Of a stretch of 64,000 nucleotides of DNA, positions 62,911 through 64,000 are shown one piece after another; within the stretch, counting starts at the first letter, position 1; each line of letters starts with the position of its first letter. This stretch comes from GCA-2687025 sp964473525 (GTDB lineage Bacteria > Poribacteria > WGA-4E > GCA-2687025), in contig CAYYPK010000033.1 in assembly GCA_964473525.1 (NCBI GenBank), forward strand, positions 5,472-69,471, written 5' to 3'. The notes under the pieces are model-generated. The model saw nothing but the letters and a program-made list of their open reading frames with translations. It was not told the origin of the DNA and searched no databases. A program made the translations under genes and the position numbers.

Positions 62911-63777
62911 ATGAAACTCGGCGTCATCACGGATGGGATCAGTCGCGACTTCGGCCACGCGCTGCGTGTGATGTCCGAAGCTGGCCTTCGCTACGCTGAG
63001 CTGCAGTTCCTCTGGGACAACGAAGTCGGCGACCTGACGCCCGAGCAGACGCGATCGGCACGCGAGCTCGTCAGCCAGCACGTGATGAGTGTCTCCTGCA
63101 TCTCGCGGCACGTGTTCGGCGGGCTGTCGGTGATGGACACGCAGACCACGTCTCGCGCCTATGTCGAGCACCTGGACGCCCTGCGGCGCTGCATCGAATT
63201 GGCGCGCGCGTTCGACTGCGGGCTAGTGCGCGTCATGAGCTTCCGCAAGGAGATGATCCTCTTCGGCAGCCACGGCGCCGACGTGTGGAACGTCTCAACA
63301 GGCGCGTGGGACAAGCTCGTCGAGCTCATGGCGCCAGCGGCTCGCGTGGCTGAGGACGCCGACGTCACGCTCGTCGTCGAGACCGGGAACAACGCGATGG
63401 TGACGTCCGCGCATCTCGCCGCCCGGCTCATCGACGACGTCGGCTCTCCGCGGCTCGCGACGCTATGGGATCCGTGCAACAGCCTCTACTGCAACGAGAA
63501 GCCACTCCCCGACGGGCTCGCCGCTCTGACTGGTGGCAAGCTTGGGCACGTCCATTTGAAGGACGCGCAGGTCGACATCCCCAGGGCGGCCGTGGCGTGC
63601 ACACAACTGGGCGACGGCGACATGGCGCCTCATCTGCGGGGCCTTGCCGAAGGCCTGCGGGACGGCGGCTACGAGGGGGTAGTGTCGCTGGAGAGCGTCT
63701 ACCGTCCAGACGGCGGCACGTTCGAGGACGGCTTCCGTGCCTCCGTCGACGCGTTCAAGGCGCGCTTCGGGCAGTAG
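62911..63777 (+). CDS. Sugar phosphate isomerase/epimerase family (xylose isomerase-like TIM barrel)
   Basis: 288 residues. MKLGVITDGISRDFGHAL starts the first strand. Metal ligands of the AP-endonuclease-2 superfamily appear as VVETGNN (Glu), LWDPCNSL (Asp), GHVHLKDAQ (His, Asp) and VSLESVYRP (Glu). It probably interconverts keto and aldo forms of a sugar or hydroxyacid. It is co-transcribed with the beta-hydroxyacid dehydrogenase, so both likely act in one catabolic pathway. No phosphate-binding evidence is visible. Confidence 0.88.
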   Translation: MKLGVITDGISRDFGHALRVMSEAGLRYAELQFLWDNEVGDLTPEQTRSARELVSQHVMSVSCISRHVFGGLSVMDTQTTSRAYVEHLDALRRCIELARAFDCGLVRVMSFRKEMILFGSHGADVWNVSTGAWDKLVELMAPAARVAEDADVTLVVETGNNAMVTSAHLAARLIDDVGSPRLATLWDPCNSLYCNEKPLPDGLAALTGGKLGHVHLKDAQVDIPRAAVACTQLGDGDMAPHLRGLAEGLRDGGYEGVVSLESVYRPDGGTFEDGFRASVDAFKARFGQ

Positions 63778-63792
63778 GATGTGGGTTCAGGC

Positions 63793-64000
63793 TTACAGGG
63801 CGTTCGGCACGAGGTGCGCCGGTACTGCCTCGTAGTGCGAGAACTCCAGCGTATGTGTCCCACGCCCCTGCGTCGCGGAGCGCAGTGAGGTCGTATACCG
63901 GAACATCTCCGCCAGCGGGGCCTCCGCCAGGATCACCTCGTTGAGATCGCGGACGTCGACCCCCATGATCTGCACACGCCGCGCGTTGAGATCCCCCATC
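63793..64000 (-). CDS. fusA: Elongation factor G, C-terminal end (runs off right edge)
   Basis: About 68 residues of domain V are visible: GDLNARRVQIMGVDV, then EAPLAEMFRYTTSLRSATQG and RGTHTLEFSHYEAVP, ending with a TAA stop. This is the conserved EF-G/TetM terminus (GDLNxRRG, LRSxTQGRG, FSHYE). The first glycine-rich element has RRVQIMG instead of RRGxIxG, so it may be a secondary EF-G-like copy rather than the main translocase. Most of the gene is outside the window. Confidence 0.92.
   Translation of the reverse strand, partial: MGDLNARRVQIMGVDVRDLNEVILAEAPLAEMFRYTTSLRSATQGRGTHTLEFSHYEAVPAHLVPNAL

Noticed and set aside
1..64000. CRISPR arrays, prophage or insertion sequences
   Set aside because: No regularly spaced direct repeats, integrase, transposase or phage structural gene was seen. 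The split Rad50-like cassette has a phage-like flavour but no other phage gene beside it.

Overview
This 64 kb window is high-GC bacterial chromosome with no rRNA, tRNA, phage, insertion sequence or CRISPR array that I can recognise. Two runs of ten Ns (48299-48308 and 60065-60074) show that it is a scaffolded draft, probably a metagenome or single-cell assembly. Several features point to Candidatus Poribacteria or a related sponge- or marine-associated lineage: ECF sigma factors fused to membrane-anchored sensor or propeller domains, a dockerin-like repeat pair followed by a C-terminal tail containing NYPNPFNPETWFPF, a heparinase II/III locus, and a phytanoyl-CoA-dioxygenase-like enzyme. The lineage is inferred from protein architecture only.

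Layout. 1-3528 (minus): cobalamin-type methionine synthase (partial) and a homocysteine methyltransferase/MTHFR fusion. 3870-6620 (minus): glnA, a PII protein and a small porin, with a sigma-54 promoter upstream of glnA. 6975-7547: dCTP deaminase. 7807-13103 (plus): ymdB, xseA, xseB, a polyprenyl synthase, a secreted unknown and a DapA-family aldolase. 13126-17590 (plus): a 48-residue membrane protein, an iron-type ABC binding protein, a fused permease and asparaginase II. 17613-25318 (minus): a polysaccharide utilisation operon (deacetylase-like, alpha/alpha-toroid, heparinase, creatininase family, conserved unknown). 25417-31883 (minus): J-domain protein with slipin, thiol peroxidase, FkbM methyltransferase, a frameshifted tandem metallo-beta-lactamase protein and a Gfo/Idh oxidoreductase.

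32088-37378 (plus): UbiA prenyltransferase, polysaccharide export protein, small unknown, Rieske ferredoxin, lytic transglycosylase lipoprotein. 37400-40820 (plus): the most unusual locus, a four-gene overlapping cassette in which a Rad50/SbcC-like ATPase is split into a Walker A half and a signature/Walker B half, separated by an Mre11/SbcD-like phosphoesterase and a small coiled-coil protein. 40961-45157: an ECF sigma factor with a fused extracytoplasmic domain, and HflX. 45191-47384 (minus): phytanoyl-CoA-dioxygenase-like protein and TrpB2. 47628-48648: broken kelch protein.

48645-52898 (minus): a haem-biosynthesis operon headed by an aldo/keto reductase and a good sigma-70 promoter. It contains a ChdC/HemQ-type coprohaem decarboxylase, a fused AhbA-AhbB sirohaem decarboxylase and HemA, which suggests a hybrid route to haem. 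53103-59259: propeller proteins, DUF1232 protein and a second sigma-sensor fusion. 59630-63777: gap-broken lipoprotein, serine hydrolase, beta-hydroxyacid dehydrogenase and TIM-barrel isomerase. 63793-64000: the 3' end of an EF-G gene.

Two unrelated secreted propeller genes (kelch, WD40) and the metallo-beta-lactamase gene each carry frameshifts, so assembly error must be weighed against true decay there.
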